Of a DNA stretch of 64,000 nt, positions 35,089-46,294 are shown piece by piece. A program made the position numbers and the translations under genes. Each line of letters starts with the position of its first letter. Position 1 is the stretch's first letter. Source of the DNA: Panopea generosa (taxonomy: Eukaryota > Mollusca > Bivalvia > Adapedonta > Hiatellidae); the NCBI GenBank assembly GCA_029582155.1, contig CM055898.1, forward strand, positions 30,768,020 through 30,832,019. Reading direction: 5' to 3'. Under the pieces are notes generated by a model. That model ran no database searches, had not been told where the DNA came from, and saw only the letters and a program-made list of their open reading frames with translations.

Positions 35089-38000
35089 CTGAAAAATGAC
35101 ATAATGAAGAATATACTGATATTGCAATACATGTATATGGTGGACTCCAGTTATCTCAAACTCTTTTATGTCAAATTACGGGATGTATCAATGGAAAAAA
35201 GTGTTAGTTTTACAATAGAAATGATACTGTTTATCTCAAATACTTTACTGGTCAACTGACCCTAGTGAAACTGGGCCCTGAACTTGAGATAACAAGAATC
35301 AACTGTTTTGTTATACAGCTTGTGATGATATATAATACAGTTTTGCATATTGCAATACACTGTAATGAACAATATCAAGTTATTTTAATCATTCAACGAC
35401 AACAAAAAGTTAAAGAAATCCATATATACTGGTGCAGCTTCCTTGAAGACAGTTTGACACATCTGTTGTTACTTAACCCTTTTCTCCATATAGATGCCTT
35501 TGGACACCTCTAATATAGATGCCTTGGGACACCAAATATAGAAGGCTTTTGAATTATTGGGTGAATTATGTTAAAACAGTGCAGGAAGTGTTCAGATTGC
35601 TCGTTACGAGCAATCTGAACTCTTCCTGCACTCTTTTCAAAGGCCTTCTGTGATTGGTACGGGAAAATGCGTATCTATAGAGTAAAGGATTAACAGAGCA
35701 GTTTATGTTCTAGGAAACTTACAAAGTTGGTGTGTCATCTTGACAGAACAATCAAATTAAGCTTTAAACATACTTAAAAAACTCTTATTTATTACATTGC
35801 AATTACATGTTGCAATATGTTGTATTGTTATAGGTTGTAATATTGGTTTGGGAGTACTGTTGGAATTGATCAATCGGTCATTTCTCTTTACATATGGAAT
35901 GGTATTATTATCCAAGTTATGAATATTCTGGGTTTGTTTGTGCTGTTTTGGTGACTGTATCCCTGGAATCATGTCGGACTATAAGTATCTTTCATGGTTT
36001 TGAGGTGCAGATGGAATATTCTGACCCAAGGGATACCTGCTTTGGTGGTAACAAGTCTGCCGAAAACCCCATGAAAGGATCCAATGCCATTTTTATGTAT
36101 TTGTGAATGAATATGTCAAAGCGCGTGGTATTTGTCACGGCACAAGAATTTTATAACGATGCTGCATCATAGCGCGAGGAGGGTAAGATAAGCATATGTA
36201 GGGGTTGAAGGATGAAAACTCAGTAGCTGGTCAAAATAGGCAGAAATCCTTGTCTGGTATGCAAGAAATAATATTAGTATTACACACATGAAATCCAAAT
36301 GACATAGGCAACTACATTTAACATACACAGAGTATTTACCAAATGTATATGTATTAATATCTCTTACCTCTTTTATTCTAATACAGAGAGCATTTTGATC
36401 GAAGGCTACAGACTCGGAAAGTTGCTTAAGATGTTCCTGGTAGCGTATACACAGTAGCAGCACGTTCCTGGAATCAAGTTTGTCCAACATGTCTGAGTCA
36501 CGTGAACTTGTTGGCAGATTCAAGGAACCTCGCATGATCGGGTAAAACACTGGTATTGTGCTTAATCTTGTTAGTTCCGGATCTGGATCTAAAGTGAATA
36601 TATAGTTTGTACAACACTGATATGAAGTAACACACATGCCGGGATAGTGGTGTAATGATGATTAAAAATGATGAAGACAGTTAAAAGTGGCAGGAAAATA
36701 ATCACTTTAGCTTAAAATAAATATTTTGATTACCGGAAAATGGAAACAAATGCAGCATCTATTTAAAGCACTGATGTAATATGCTGTTGAAGCACTGGTG
36801 TTTAAAATTTACTACTCAGTACTGCCATGTTATATTGAGAATTAAACTAGTAGATTTTTTGGATGTTGACCCTCTTCATATGGAGGTTTCTTTGACAGTA
36901 GTAAATAGCTTGAAACTGGTTATTTAGGGACTATGTTTTATGGGGATTTTATTTTGCAGTACAAGCAGAATAAAACTAAAATAGCAATTGTTATCTTACT
37001 ATTGAAAGTAAATATCATTACTGGCAAAAATTCTTAATCAATGCTAATGACACCAGATACTCTAACCAATTCTAATTATATTCCATCATTACTTTATCAA
37101 CTTGAAGTGGTGATTGGTTATAAAATTCAAAGAAACTTCATTCATTATGCAGGGATATCATTTGAAATCAAATTATAGTATTATATACCGAAAGGATTAA
37201 AACAAGATTTGTCAGAAGACAACAAAGCTCGCTGATGGGACAAAACTCACCACCCATGCAAAGACTGAGATTGGAGGCAAACACCAAAACTTAAATGCAT
37301 CTAAATGAAAAAGTTAAACCTGGGTGTCTACAGACAAAAAATTAAGTCTTAAAGAGCCATAACTTTGCCAAAATTCAACCCAGAGTTATGGTTCTTGTCT
37401 CTGTGTGTTCCATTGATGATGGTGAATACACATGTGTAGTTTCGTTCATATACATTGAGTGGTTGCATAGATATCTTACCTGATAAAAAACTTTAACCAG
37501 AAAAAATAAGTATTAAAGGGCCATAACTCTACCAAAATGCAACCCAGAGTTATGGTGGTTCTTATCTCTGTGTATTCTATTGATGATCATGAACACACAT
37601 GCGAAGTTTCAATCATATCCAATGAGTGGTTGCATAGATATCTTACCTGATAAAAAATTTAACCTGAAAAATTAAGTCTTAAAGGGCCATAACTCTGCAA
37701 AATGCAACCCCGAGTTACGGTTATTATCTCTGTGTGTTTCACTGATAATGGTAATCACACATGCGAAGTTTCATTCACATCCAATGAGTGGTTGCATAGA
37801 TATCTTAAACTTAAACACAACTAAACGCAAAGTTTAACCTGAGTGTCTAAGTCCAAAAAGGGCCATAACTGTGCAAAAATGCAATCCAGAGTTATGGGTC
37901 TTGTCTCTGTGTATTCCATTGATGATGGTGAACACACATGCGAAGTTTCATTCACATCCAATGAGTGGTTGCATAGATATCTTAAACTTAAACACAACTA

Positions 38001-40868
38001 AACGCAAAGTTTAACCTGGGTGTCTAAGTCACAAAAGGACCATTACTGTGCCAAAATGCAATCCAGAGTTATGGTTCTTGTCTCTGTGTGTTCTATTGAT
38101 GATGGTAAAAACACATGCAAAGTTTCATTCACATCCAATGAGTGGTTGCATAGATATCTGAAACTTAAATGCAAAAGTTTAATCTGGGTGTCTACAGACG
38201 ACGCCATCAACGACGCCAGGGTCATGACAATAGCTCTCCTTGGACTTTGTTCCTGCGAGTTAAAAATGAGTATCAATTGATTGAATATTTAGAATCATTT
38301 TTATGCCACTGAGGGCTAACAGACGATCAGTTAACCTAACCACTGTTTCCTGGGATCCTGACAGGTCAACCAGTACTCAAGCAATCCTCATCTCCACAAG
38401 TAATTGATAACTTTCCGACTTGAATTAAAACTGCAGGTGCTAGAGTGCACACAAAGTGAAATTGTGTATTTTTTTATGTTTCAAGGGCTATAACTCCAAA
38501 TTCAATTATTCCAAGAACGTAACTGATATATTATTGTTATATAACTACTGTGTGAGTTTGGAGAGGATCAAATGAGAATACTAAATTTCACAAAAGGTCA
38601 AATAGTGCAATTTTTTTTAGTTTAAACTTATTAGTTTCACTCCAATTGTGAAACAAGTTCTTACAACTTATACAAATCATGCTCAAAGTCTTCCTGGGTA
38701 TTTTTGTTTCAAGGGCCATAACTCAAGACATAAATTATCCGATTTTGCCAGTTCAAGAACTTACCCGAGATATGATTATATAACTACTAAGTAAGTTTGG
38801 TGATGAGCCTATGAAAAATGCACACAAAAAAAACACTGACGGACGACAGATACAGGGTGATCAGAATAGCTCACCTTGCGCTTTGCTCAAGTGAGCTAAA
38901 AAAGAACAAGAGTTTCTGGAAGAAGGCATTATTTACTTTATGAATCCTTGTGACCAGATTTAGCTCAAAAGAATCCATCCAAACCTTATATGCATAATGT
39001 CATAAAAAATTGTAAAATAGAAATTAAAGTTAATGCTTATTTTTTACAATGGAATTAATAAATTACCTTTTACAATTGTTTGTCCATCAGCAACTACAAC
39101 AATATCATGTTTTGGGGTACTCTCACTTGGTGCTGGCTCTTTATGACTTGGTTGGGTTGCTGCCCTGGGCCGGTTACCCTGGTTACGTGGAGAGCTTTTT
39201 GGAGAGTCTGCAAAATCATTATTCTAAGTAAAAGTTTTAATTTCGTATACGCCACTTTCAATAATTACACTTCATAATTATATCGCTGAATCTCAGAATG
39301 AGCAGAACAACTTTCCATCTGCAATTGTCAAATTTTCTCACATACAATCTTTGAACTGAGCTTGAACCTACAACCTTAAACGGAAATTATCAGAACTTTT
39401 CAAACTTTTAAAATTGTCCAAAAACCTATTTTTCCAATAAATCATGCTCTATATATACTCAATGACCAAGTATTGCCAAAAGAATATCTATTTAAACATG
39501 CCAAAATAATATATTAAAAAGGGATTTCCTAACTTGGGTTACGCGCCTAGGTTAGACTAAAATACATATGGTGGATTTGACATACCAAACCATTCAGATT
39601 TTATTTGTAAATGAAAATAAGATGCTTCTAATCCATTTTGATAATTATTTTATTTTCTAAGACACTGACAGCATTTTCTCCCCCGATATATTCCTTCAGC
39701 TGCTAGATTTATGTTTGTATGTGGTTTAATGCCTTTGACCATGAAAGACAAATAAAAAATTATTCAAAATTTAGAGTAAGATTGGTTTTTCTGATAGGGA
39801 CGTTATAATGTTAACTTCAAATACATTAATAGATGAAAGAGGTTCACTGGTGTTTTGACATGCCTACTTCAGTTATCCATTGATAAGCTTAGACTTATAT
39901 GACACAGTGGAACAGTTTTGTTTCAATCCAAGGATGTGCAAACATGCAGTTAATTATGTTAATAGAATATGTATTAAGGTACATGTTAGTATGTAATATA
40001 TTGTTAATGTCTAGGACTTCATTTAAAATTGTTTCATTACTGCCTACTTGATTAAAAAAAATTTTTGACAATTAACTGATAAATCGAGATTTCTTATACA
40101 ACAGGGCTTGTTTAACCAGTGTTTAAATTTTCAGACATTTTAATTTGAATATTAGCCTTACAAGGCTTGCTAATGATGCATGCAATACAATGACTGACTT
40201 GATGCATTGAGCAAATCAACACGAATGCTCCCATTGTGGACTGAAAAACGATTTTTGCAATGAAAATTAAGTAAAAAAGGAGACCATAACTCCTGTAAAC
40301 TTTGACTGACATTGACAAAAATCAATCTGGCCTATATTTTATAACTATATGGGTACACACAAAATATTTCTTACATACTTAGACCTCTTCAGACACTATT
40401 GATTGGAAACCAATTTTCTGGATGACCTGTTGTTCTAATAAATAGGTATTTTAGTGGCTTCGTTGCACCCATTTTAGCCACACACCAGATTTTAGCCACG
40501 CCCACATAAAAGCATTTATTAGTGTCTAGAAATAGCCACATCACTTTATTTTCAGCTGTTTTTCACTCATCTAAAATCATTACTAACCTTTAACCCCAGA
40601 CACAAGGGTAACATTTAATGCCCTTTCACCTTTCTTCAAATGGCGGGGAACATAAAATTCCTAAACTTGAAATGTAAATACTTCACTAAAAGAATATCAT
40701 AAATGATATAAATATAGCTCACCAGTTGAATACATGTACCTTCAACTTACCTCCAGATATAGGTTTACTGATTGAGTATGATGTGTAGGGTATATCCTCA
40801 TCTCTTTGTGACTTTATGTTACTTCCTGGGGCCCCTGCAGGGAGCTGGGAACTTTGGTCAGACCCCAT
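34864..40868 (-). CDS. BORCS5: BORCS5 (BLOC-one-related complex subunit 5 / myrlysin), four coding exons
   Basis: BORCS5 is the lysosome-anchored subunit of BORC, the complex that recruits ARL8 and drives kinesin-based movement of lysosomes to the cell periphery (established for vertebrates). The exons are 40868-40751, 39207-39067, 36588-36368 and 35088-34864, joined with phases 1, 1 and 0 at GT..AG borders. The product is 234 residues. The start MGSDQSS carries the glycine-2 needed for N-myristoylation. Conserved blocks: HDIVVVADGQ (about residues 73-82), DPDPELTRL (87-95), KLDSRNVLLLCIRYQEHL (104-124 region), VAFDQNALCIRIKE (147-160), KQKKYSKYAEQF (175-186) and NRMLPPGEQLEPF (214-226). These align by eye with the human protein, which is near 196 residues; the extra length lies in the Ser/Pro-rich N-terminal third. 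Helical coiled-coil segments fit exons 3-4. Introns hold several mobile elements but no exon is disrupted. Confidence 0.93.
35473..35693 (+). mobile_element. TTAA-flanked MITE, copy 2 (BORCS5 intron 3)
   Basis: Same family as 23697-23930: begins TTAACCC, ends 'ctatagagtaaaggaTTAA'. The centre (35578-35632) is a nearly perfect 27-bp hairpin arm pair around 'ctcgttacgag'. No coding capacity. Confidence 0.85.
36368..36588 (-). CDS. BORCS5: BORCS5 exon 3
   Basis: Acceptor 'attcactttag', donor 'GTAAGA'. It encodes residues 87-160, with DPDPELTRLSTIPVF and SVAFDQNALCIRIKE, the best-conserved block of the family. Confidence 0.92.
37199..38262 (+). mobile_element. Dispersed repeat with five internal tandem modules (BORCS5 intron 2)
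   Basis: Starts 'ttgtcagaagacaacaaagctcgc' like 30119. A 165-178 bp module ('gggccataact', 'cagagttatggttcttgtc', 'gttccattgatgatgg', 'catccaatgagtggttgcat') begins near 37353, 37518, 37682, 37860 and 38036. It ends with the hairpin 'agctctccttggactttg..cctgcgagtt'. The 30119 copy has a single module. Open frames inside are repeat translations. Confidence 0.8.
38275..38430 (-). mobile_element. SINE 3' part, minus orientation
   Basis: 'tttttatgccactgagggctaacagacgatcag', 'tcctgggatcctgacaggtcaaccagtactcaa' and 'agtaattgataactttc' match the SINE at 6835-7240. The tRNA-like head is replaced by the next repeat. Confidence 0.7.
38431..38897 (+). repeat. Hairpin-ended dispersed repeat (BORCS5 intron 2)
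   Basis: Modules 'gtgctagagtgcacac', 'ccgagatatgattatataactac' and 'aagtttggtgat' lead to 'gacggacgacag', 'gatcagaatagctcacc' and the terminal hairpin at 38868-38897. Same layout as 22270 and 9520. Confidence 0.75.
39067..39207 (-). CDS. BORCS5: BORCS5 exon 2
   Basis: Acceptor 'gattttgcag', donor 'GTAATT'; phase 1 in and out. It encodes a Ser/Pro/Arg-rich linker and then the conserved HDIVVVADGQTIVK. Confidence 0.88.
40751..40868 (-). CDS. BORCS5: BORCS5 exon 1 (coding part)
   Basis: Codons 1-39 plus one base. The start context is 'agcagtATGGGG'. It ends before the donor 'GTAAGT'. It encodes MGSDQSSQLPAG and a polar tail with no domain. Any 5' untranslated part lies above 40868. Confidence 0.85.
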
Positions 40869-42699
40869 ACTGCTCCTCACACAAATTAAAACAGATTGCC
40901 TCTAAACCAAGTTCTCCAGTTCTGAAAATATACAGAATGAAAAAAGTAATGGTTAACATATTATAATAATAATACAATGGTGGAATCAAACATCTTAAGG
41001 TACAAAAATTTTTACTCAAAGTCAGCATTGAGACTTGACCCCATTATTCCTGACTATTATTTACAGACAAAGGACAACGAGTCATCGCATAAGCCCTTAT
41101 GGCATTCCACAAATGGAAATCAATTTTAAAAAAAAAAAGTGTCATAAAGCCTCGACTGATGTCATTCGATACAACTATTTCTGTATCAACAATATTTATA
41201 TACTATTCCTTACATGTACAAAAACTGCGATATACATATAACCGCGAATGTCTGTATAATAACACAAATGCACACTTAAAAGAATTTTTGACCTGGGGAC
41301 GTGTGACAATTGAAATGGATGGATGCACTTAGTATACTGTACACCAGTAAGACTTCTTGGGAGGACATTAACATGTTTGTGCCCTCTTTACAGCAATACT
41401 AGAATCAGTACAAAAATTCTTAAGTGTACAAACACACTGTTTATGTTACTTTGAATCTTAAATTATATTTTTCATATAGGACTTGTTTAGAAAGTTTAGC
41501 CCAGCACCAGTATTTTTCCTGAGGACACCTTTTTTAGCCTTCTGAATGGCCGATCTCTCAGAATGTGTATACAAAAAAATCAAAATAGCTGAATGCATAT
41601 CATAAATAACCATTGTTTTCTCAAAAGTTTATCATTTTCAAATGTATATTTACAAGAAATAACTTTTAGAAGGATTATTCACGACAATAAAGTTACTTTA
41701 TTACTGTTTATTATTGATGTCATCATTTACATGATTGATAAAGTTTTAGACTCACGTTAATATGTATAACCAGTATATATTTAAAATGTGACAGAAAACC
41801 ACAACATGACGTTAATAAATACCAAACAAGCTGGTCCAAAGGTATTAACTGAAAAAAAAGTTCATTGTATTTAGGCAAATGTGACATTTTGTCTCTAAAA
41901 AAGAAAGGTCTGGGATGATCACTGAATATGTTTCAAGGAAGATAAAAACCAAGCCCAATTAGGTTTGCAGTAATTAACAAGCAAGAAGAGAGAGAAATTT
42001 TCCAAGCCGCGAAAACTAACGACAAACATAAAGAGGGGTGAACTTTGAAACTAAAATATATCTCTGCAAAGTGTCCAATGAATATCATTACAAAGCAGAT
42101 ATTAACGGAATTATATTACCTGTTAAAGATATAAATGTTCCTGATTATGACAAGGAACTTGCGGTAGTTAATATATTGCAAAATAGTTCTGTAATTAATT
42201 TTCAGTTTCGCATGAATTTCATGGGTGGACTGGTTTAAAAATTGGCGGTACGTTTTACGTCTGTTTATGTTCCAGTAGATATACGGCTCCAAATATGCAA
42301 GTTAAGATATTAAATATATGCCAAGGACGAAGAAGTCAGTGTCCTTGGAGATACAGAGATAGTTGGACATTTCGCTTATATTCAATGAACATTTCTATTC
42401 TGAATTTATTTCTCTGACAGTCACAACACTAACACTATTTTTGTAATTTTGCTTGTTTGTTTTTCAGACCTGTAGGCGTATATTGTTCATTTTTTTAAAA
42501 AAATCGGTCTTATGTGGACGAAGGCATCCCATAATTGATATCATATAAAGTTGTGTAACTTGTACAAGCTACGTATTTGTATTGAACGACAACAGAGACA
42601 CATAAATAAAGATTTTTGATTGGTATACACTGATATAAGCAATCTATAAATAAAGTAAATAACATTAAAAAAACAAGCTTCTGGAAAATTATATGACAT
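40869..42699. other. Unassigned region upstream of BORCS5
   Basis: Should contain the BORCS5 promoter and 5' UTR, but no core promoter element could be pinned down. A 66-codon open frame at 42038-42238 is of unknown nature and could be an outlying part of the LINE that follows. Confidence 0.35.
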
Positions 42700-43094
42700 A
42701 TTGTAAAAATTCAGACTCTTCATCTACAATACCACCTCTTTATAAACTAAATATAAATGGCACTACACGAAAGATTTTTTTTATTTCTTGTTAAGAAAAG
42801 GCTGAGCACCTTAATGGCTATTCTACATCTATATCGACCCAAGACGAGATAAATGTCCAACTACCATTATTTACACAAAAAACAAATGAAATTCTTACAA
42901 ATTTTGTTATTTCAGAAAATGATGTATTTGACATTTTAAACACATTAAACATAAATAAAGTATGTGACCATGACTCTATAAGCCATAAGATGCTTAAAGG
43001 AGTAACAAAACCCATCTCTAAACATTTAGTCATACTTAACAGCTCTCTGAATGAAGGTATTTATCCTGACGTTTGGAAGAAAGCAAATGTTACA

Positions 43095-43155
<61 letters not shown>

Positions 43156-44400
43156 GTGACAAGTCAATAGTTTCAAACTATAGACTAATTTCTTTACTTG
43201 GTCAGGATTTCTACCAAGCCATTCAATAACATTTCAGTTAATAGACTTCTATCATCATATCTACTAACAATTTTCTTGCATGGTATTCTGCGACATATCG
43301 GAGGCCTGTGATCGTGTCTGGCATCAGGGGATCTTTTCAGACTTAAAGAAATTGACATTAATGGTACACTACTAAATTGGTTATCAAGTTAGCTGAAACA
43401 CAGATCTCAACGTGTTGTTATACAGTCATCAGAATCCACTCTTAAGTATATAAATGCAGGTGTTCCCCAAGGGTCTGTTCTTGGACATCTATTATTTCTA
43501 ATATATGTTAACGATATCGCTAATTCACTATTAAGTCTATACGGATGATAATTCCTTATGTTATTCTGCAACTTCTACCCAGGATCTTGAAGGTATCATT
43601 AACTATTATCTTGATATTATATCTAAATGGTCTAAACAATGGATGGTGAATTTTAATCCGAACAAAACTAAACCTATGTTCTTCTCTTTAAGAAAACCTG
43701 ATAGACTACCTAATATTATATTTGAAAATACTTCTTTACGAAGCAGCACGAATTGTCACTGGACGTACACGACCAGTATCTATTCAAAAACTGTATATTG
43801 AATGTTGATGGGAACCACTATAAAAAGAAGAGAAATTCAAAATTATTACCTTATGCATAATGTATACCATTCAAATATTCCAAGTTATAGAAATGAGCTT
43901 TTCCCGCCTCTAGTTGGTGCAACAACTGGATACCCACATAGAAACAGAGATAATTATACTGCTCCATACTGTAGAAAACGTCATGTGCATTCCGTCTACC
44001 ATTTCTCTTTGAAATCAGCTTTATGATGATATTAAAGCAGAGCATTCACTTCCAATCTTTAAAAATTCACTACGCCAAAATACTAAATTTGAAATCACAC
44101 CATATTATTCTCATGGCAAACGATGTGTCTCAGTTTATCAAAAATGACCTATTTATTTGTCGACGTGCCGTAAAACACCATTCATTCGTTCATTCAGTTT
44201 ATCATGCAATACTTAGAAACACCTGTAGTAATCTAAATGCCGATCTTTGTAGAAATCATCTGCACCCATCACCGCTCTATGAGTGCCAATATGCTGAACA
44301 CTACTTCATTAAATGTCCTAGATATAGCAATCAAAGACTCGTCTTGTTTCAAACAACACGAACATTACATTCATTAAATATTAATCTGTAACTGAGTGGA
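42700..44400 (+). pseudogene. Non-LTR retrotransposon reverse-transcriptase fragment, decayed
   Basis: Plus-frame pieces: LPLFTQKTNEILTNFVISE (about 42858), SISHKMLKGV, EGIYPDVWKKANVTPI, then a (TA)n tract, then KGDKSIVSNYRLISLLG. Next come CDISEACDRVWHQGIF (about 43285), LKHRSQRVVIQSSESTLKYI, AGVPQGSVLGHLLFLIYVNDI (about 43450-43520) and, in a shifted frame, YTDD (43538-43549) with SATSTQDLEG. The C-terminal part (43735-44390) includes EAARIVTGRTRPVS and CQYAEHYFIKCPRYS. These are RT fingers/palm motifs and the Cys/His tail of LINEs (family knowledge). Several stops and frameshifts are present, including one at the catalytic YxDD box. Confidence 0.85.
43098..43152. repeat. (TA)n microsatellite inside the LINE RT
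   Basis: About 27 TA dinucleotides, giving about nine IY pairs between NVTP and KGDKS. The surrounding reading frame is preserved. Confidence 0.95.
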
Positions 44401-44496
44401 AGTGAAACTATATCTATAGAACTTAGAAGATAACATTACCATTTTGTGGATACTGTAAATTACTTTATTAAAAAAATAGATTTTTATATAATTATA

Positions 44497-44610
44497 GTAA
44501 TGATAATGATGATGATAATGATAATGAAAATGATAATAATAATAATAATAATAATGGTAATAATAATAGATTATAAATAAATATTAATAATAATAAATTA
44601 TAAATAAATA
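44497..44610. repeat. (ATAATG/ATAATA)n tract
   Basis: Imperfect trinucleotide/hexanucleotide tract after the LINE C-terminal part; possibly its simple-sequence tail. Confidence 0.8.
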
Positions 44611-45467
44611 AAAATAGTTAGTTTGGTCGGTCAATCTGAGTAAACTATGTAAAGGTATTATACATACATGTAATTAGATGCGTGTATTGTTCAACTTGAC
44701 TATCCATATTGTAATGAATTAATTTGTAATAAAATATCTTTTTACGCGAACTCAAATAGAGATTTATATACTACCAAATTTATTTATATGAAAGTTTTGC
44801 TTTTATATTATATATTAAATTAAAAATATGCACCCATTTGTGTGCTAGTATGCCTTGTCCAAATACAAAGTTGTCATATCTGAGAATGAATGTCATAAAA
44901 GAGATAAGAAAATTTAATCATGTACTTCTTTCTTCTTTTTTTATCTGCTTATAAAGTTGTCACTCTATCTTTTTCTCTCACCACCCACTCTTTCTTTTCC
45001 TCACCCAATCACCTACTGTAAGTTTATAATTGTTAATTTTAGCATAAACATGTAATTTATTTTGTTATACACTGTAAACTTGTAGGGGGAGGATCGAACC
45101 TCAGTTGGAAGAACTTGTGGCCCAACCCCATTTAAAAATATTTGAAATAAAAAAAACTTAACTAATAAAGACGACAATGAAACGCGTGTGTTTCCTTTAT
45201 CGTCAGTTACCGCCATTGAGACGGTGTTTCTGATTGGCTGAAAAAGTATATGGATAGTCAGGGCAGTTATTTGGATAGTAAACTTATTTCTTGATGGATG
45301 AAAATGCTGAGCCGGCAAAATATCACAATTATGTTTAGTTCACTTGCTTAGTCAATATTTTCCGAGACATCAACAGAGTAAAGTGTCTACAAAGGCTTTC
45401 CTAATTTTGGGTTGCACAATTGGCGTTTTTCAAATCTTGACAACATAACTCCTCAATTATCAACTAA
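44611..45467. other. Unassigned region before the tRNA array
   Basis: AT-rich. A 'ggggaggatcgaacctcagttgg' segment near 45085-45110 is followed by 'gaaataaaaaaaa' and could be the 3' end of a retroelement; not firm. Confidence 0.35.
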
Positions 45468-45932
45468 CATATTTTTTGTAATTTTGGTATAATAAAGAAA
45501 CTGCTTGATTGTTACTTTGAGGGATTATTTTTTCTTTTTAAAATTTAAACAAATGTAGAATTGTTACGCTTACAGTTTTCTTTCTGTTACCATTTTTTAT
45601 TTTAATCCCATTTTTACAGTAAGAAATATTAAAAACAAACTTCTTAAGATATTCATATGTAATTTTCACCAAACAGATAACGTACTAGTATTCGTCATCT
45701 TTCTACAGAAATTTTCTATTTTGTATTATGTGTTGATGTTCAAGGGATTTTTCAGGATTTTTCAAATTTTAAAAATTGGCTGAAAACATGTCGACTCATG
45801 GCCCCTCTGTAGAGCATGGACTCGTAACACATAAAGCGAGCCTAGCTGCTCCAGCGAAGTGGTGAACAGTAACACCTACCAATGGAGCACAAGAAAAAAA
45901 AAATATGAGTCAGCCGCCGAACGTTCCGTTCG

Positions 45933-46005
45933 TGCCGGAACCCGGGATTGAACCGGGGGCCTTTAGATCTTCAGTCTAACGCTCTCCCAACTGAGCTATT
46001 CCGGC
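45933..46005 (-). tRNA. tRNA-Phe(GAA), unit 1
   Basis: 73 bases on the minus strand. GCCGGAA pairs with TTCCGGC, with discriminator A. The A-box region is 'tagctcagttggg', the anticodon loop is CTGAAGA and the T-arm is ccggTTCAATCccgg. A run of about ten A on the plus strand (about 45894-45903) gives the Pol III T-run downstream. Confidence 0.95.
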
Positions 46006-46223
46006 TGACAAGTTTAGTCTTGCTCACACGTCTTCTCTTCACAGGAAGTCGACACCCGAAACCAAACGGCGCATTAACCTGTGTCGCCGGATGAATAGTA
46101 CAGCAGAGCGACCAGTCTCACCGTCAGTATCTTCTGGCGGAGGTGCCACCCTACGCGACTAGCTCGTGGGCGTGTCCAACTACTATCAATAGATAGAAAT
46201 GTGTGAGAGAGAAAAAAAATATG

Positions 46224-46294
46224 TGCATCGGCCGGGAATCGAACCCGGGCCGCCCGCGTGGCAGGCGAGCATTCTACCACTGAACCACCGATGC
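46224..46294 (-). tRNA. tRNA-Gly(GCC), unit 1
   Basis: 71 bases on the minus strand. GCATCGG pairs with CCGATGC, with discriminator A. The anticodon loop is CTGCCAC and the T-arm is ccgggTTCGATTcccgg. The plus-strand A-run at 46212-46219 is the T-run terminator. Confidence 0.95.

Noticed and set aside
36120..36637. A separate 156-codon minus-strand gene
   Set aside because: It is BORCS5 exon 3 read through both flanking introns; splice sites and phases support the exon limits 36588-36368.
45793..45860. A third tRNA (CGT-like loop 'ctcgtaacac') in each unit
   Set aside because: Stems do not pair and there is no B box.
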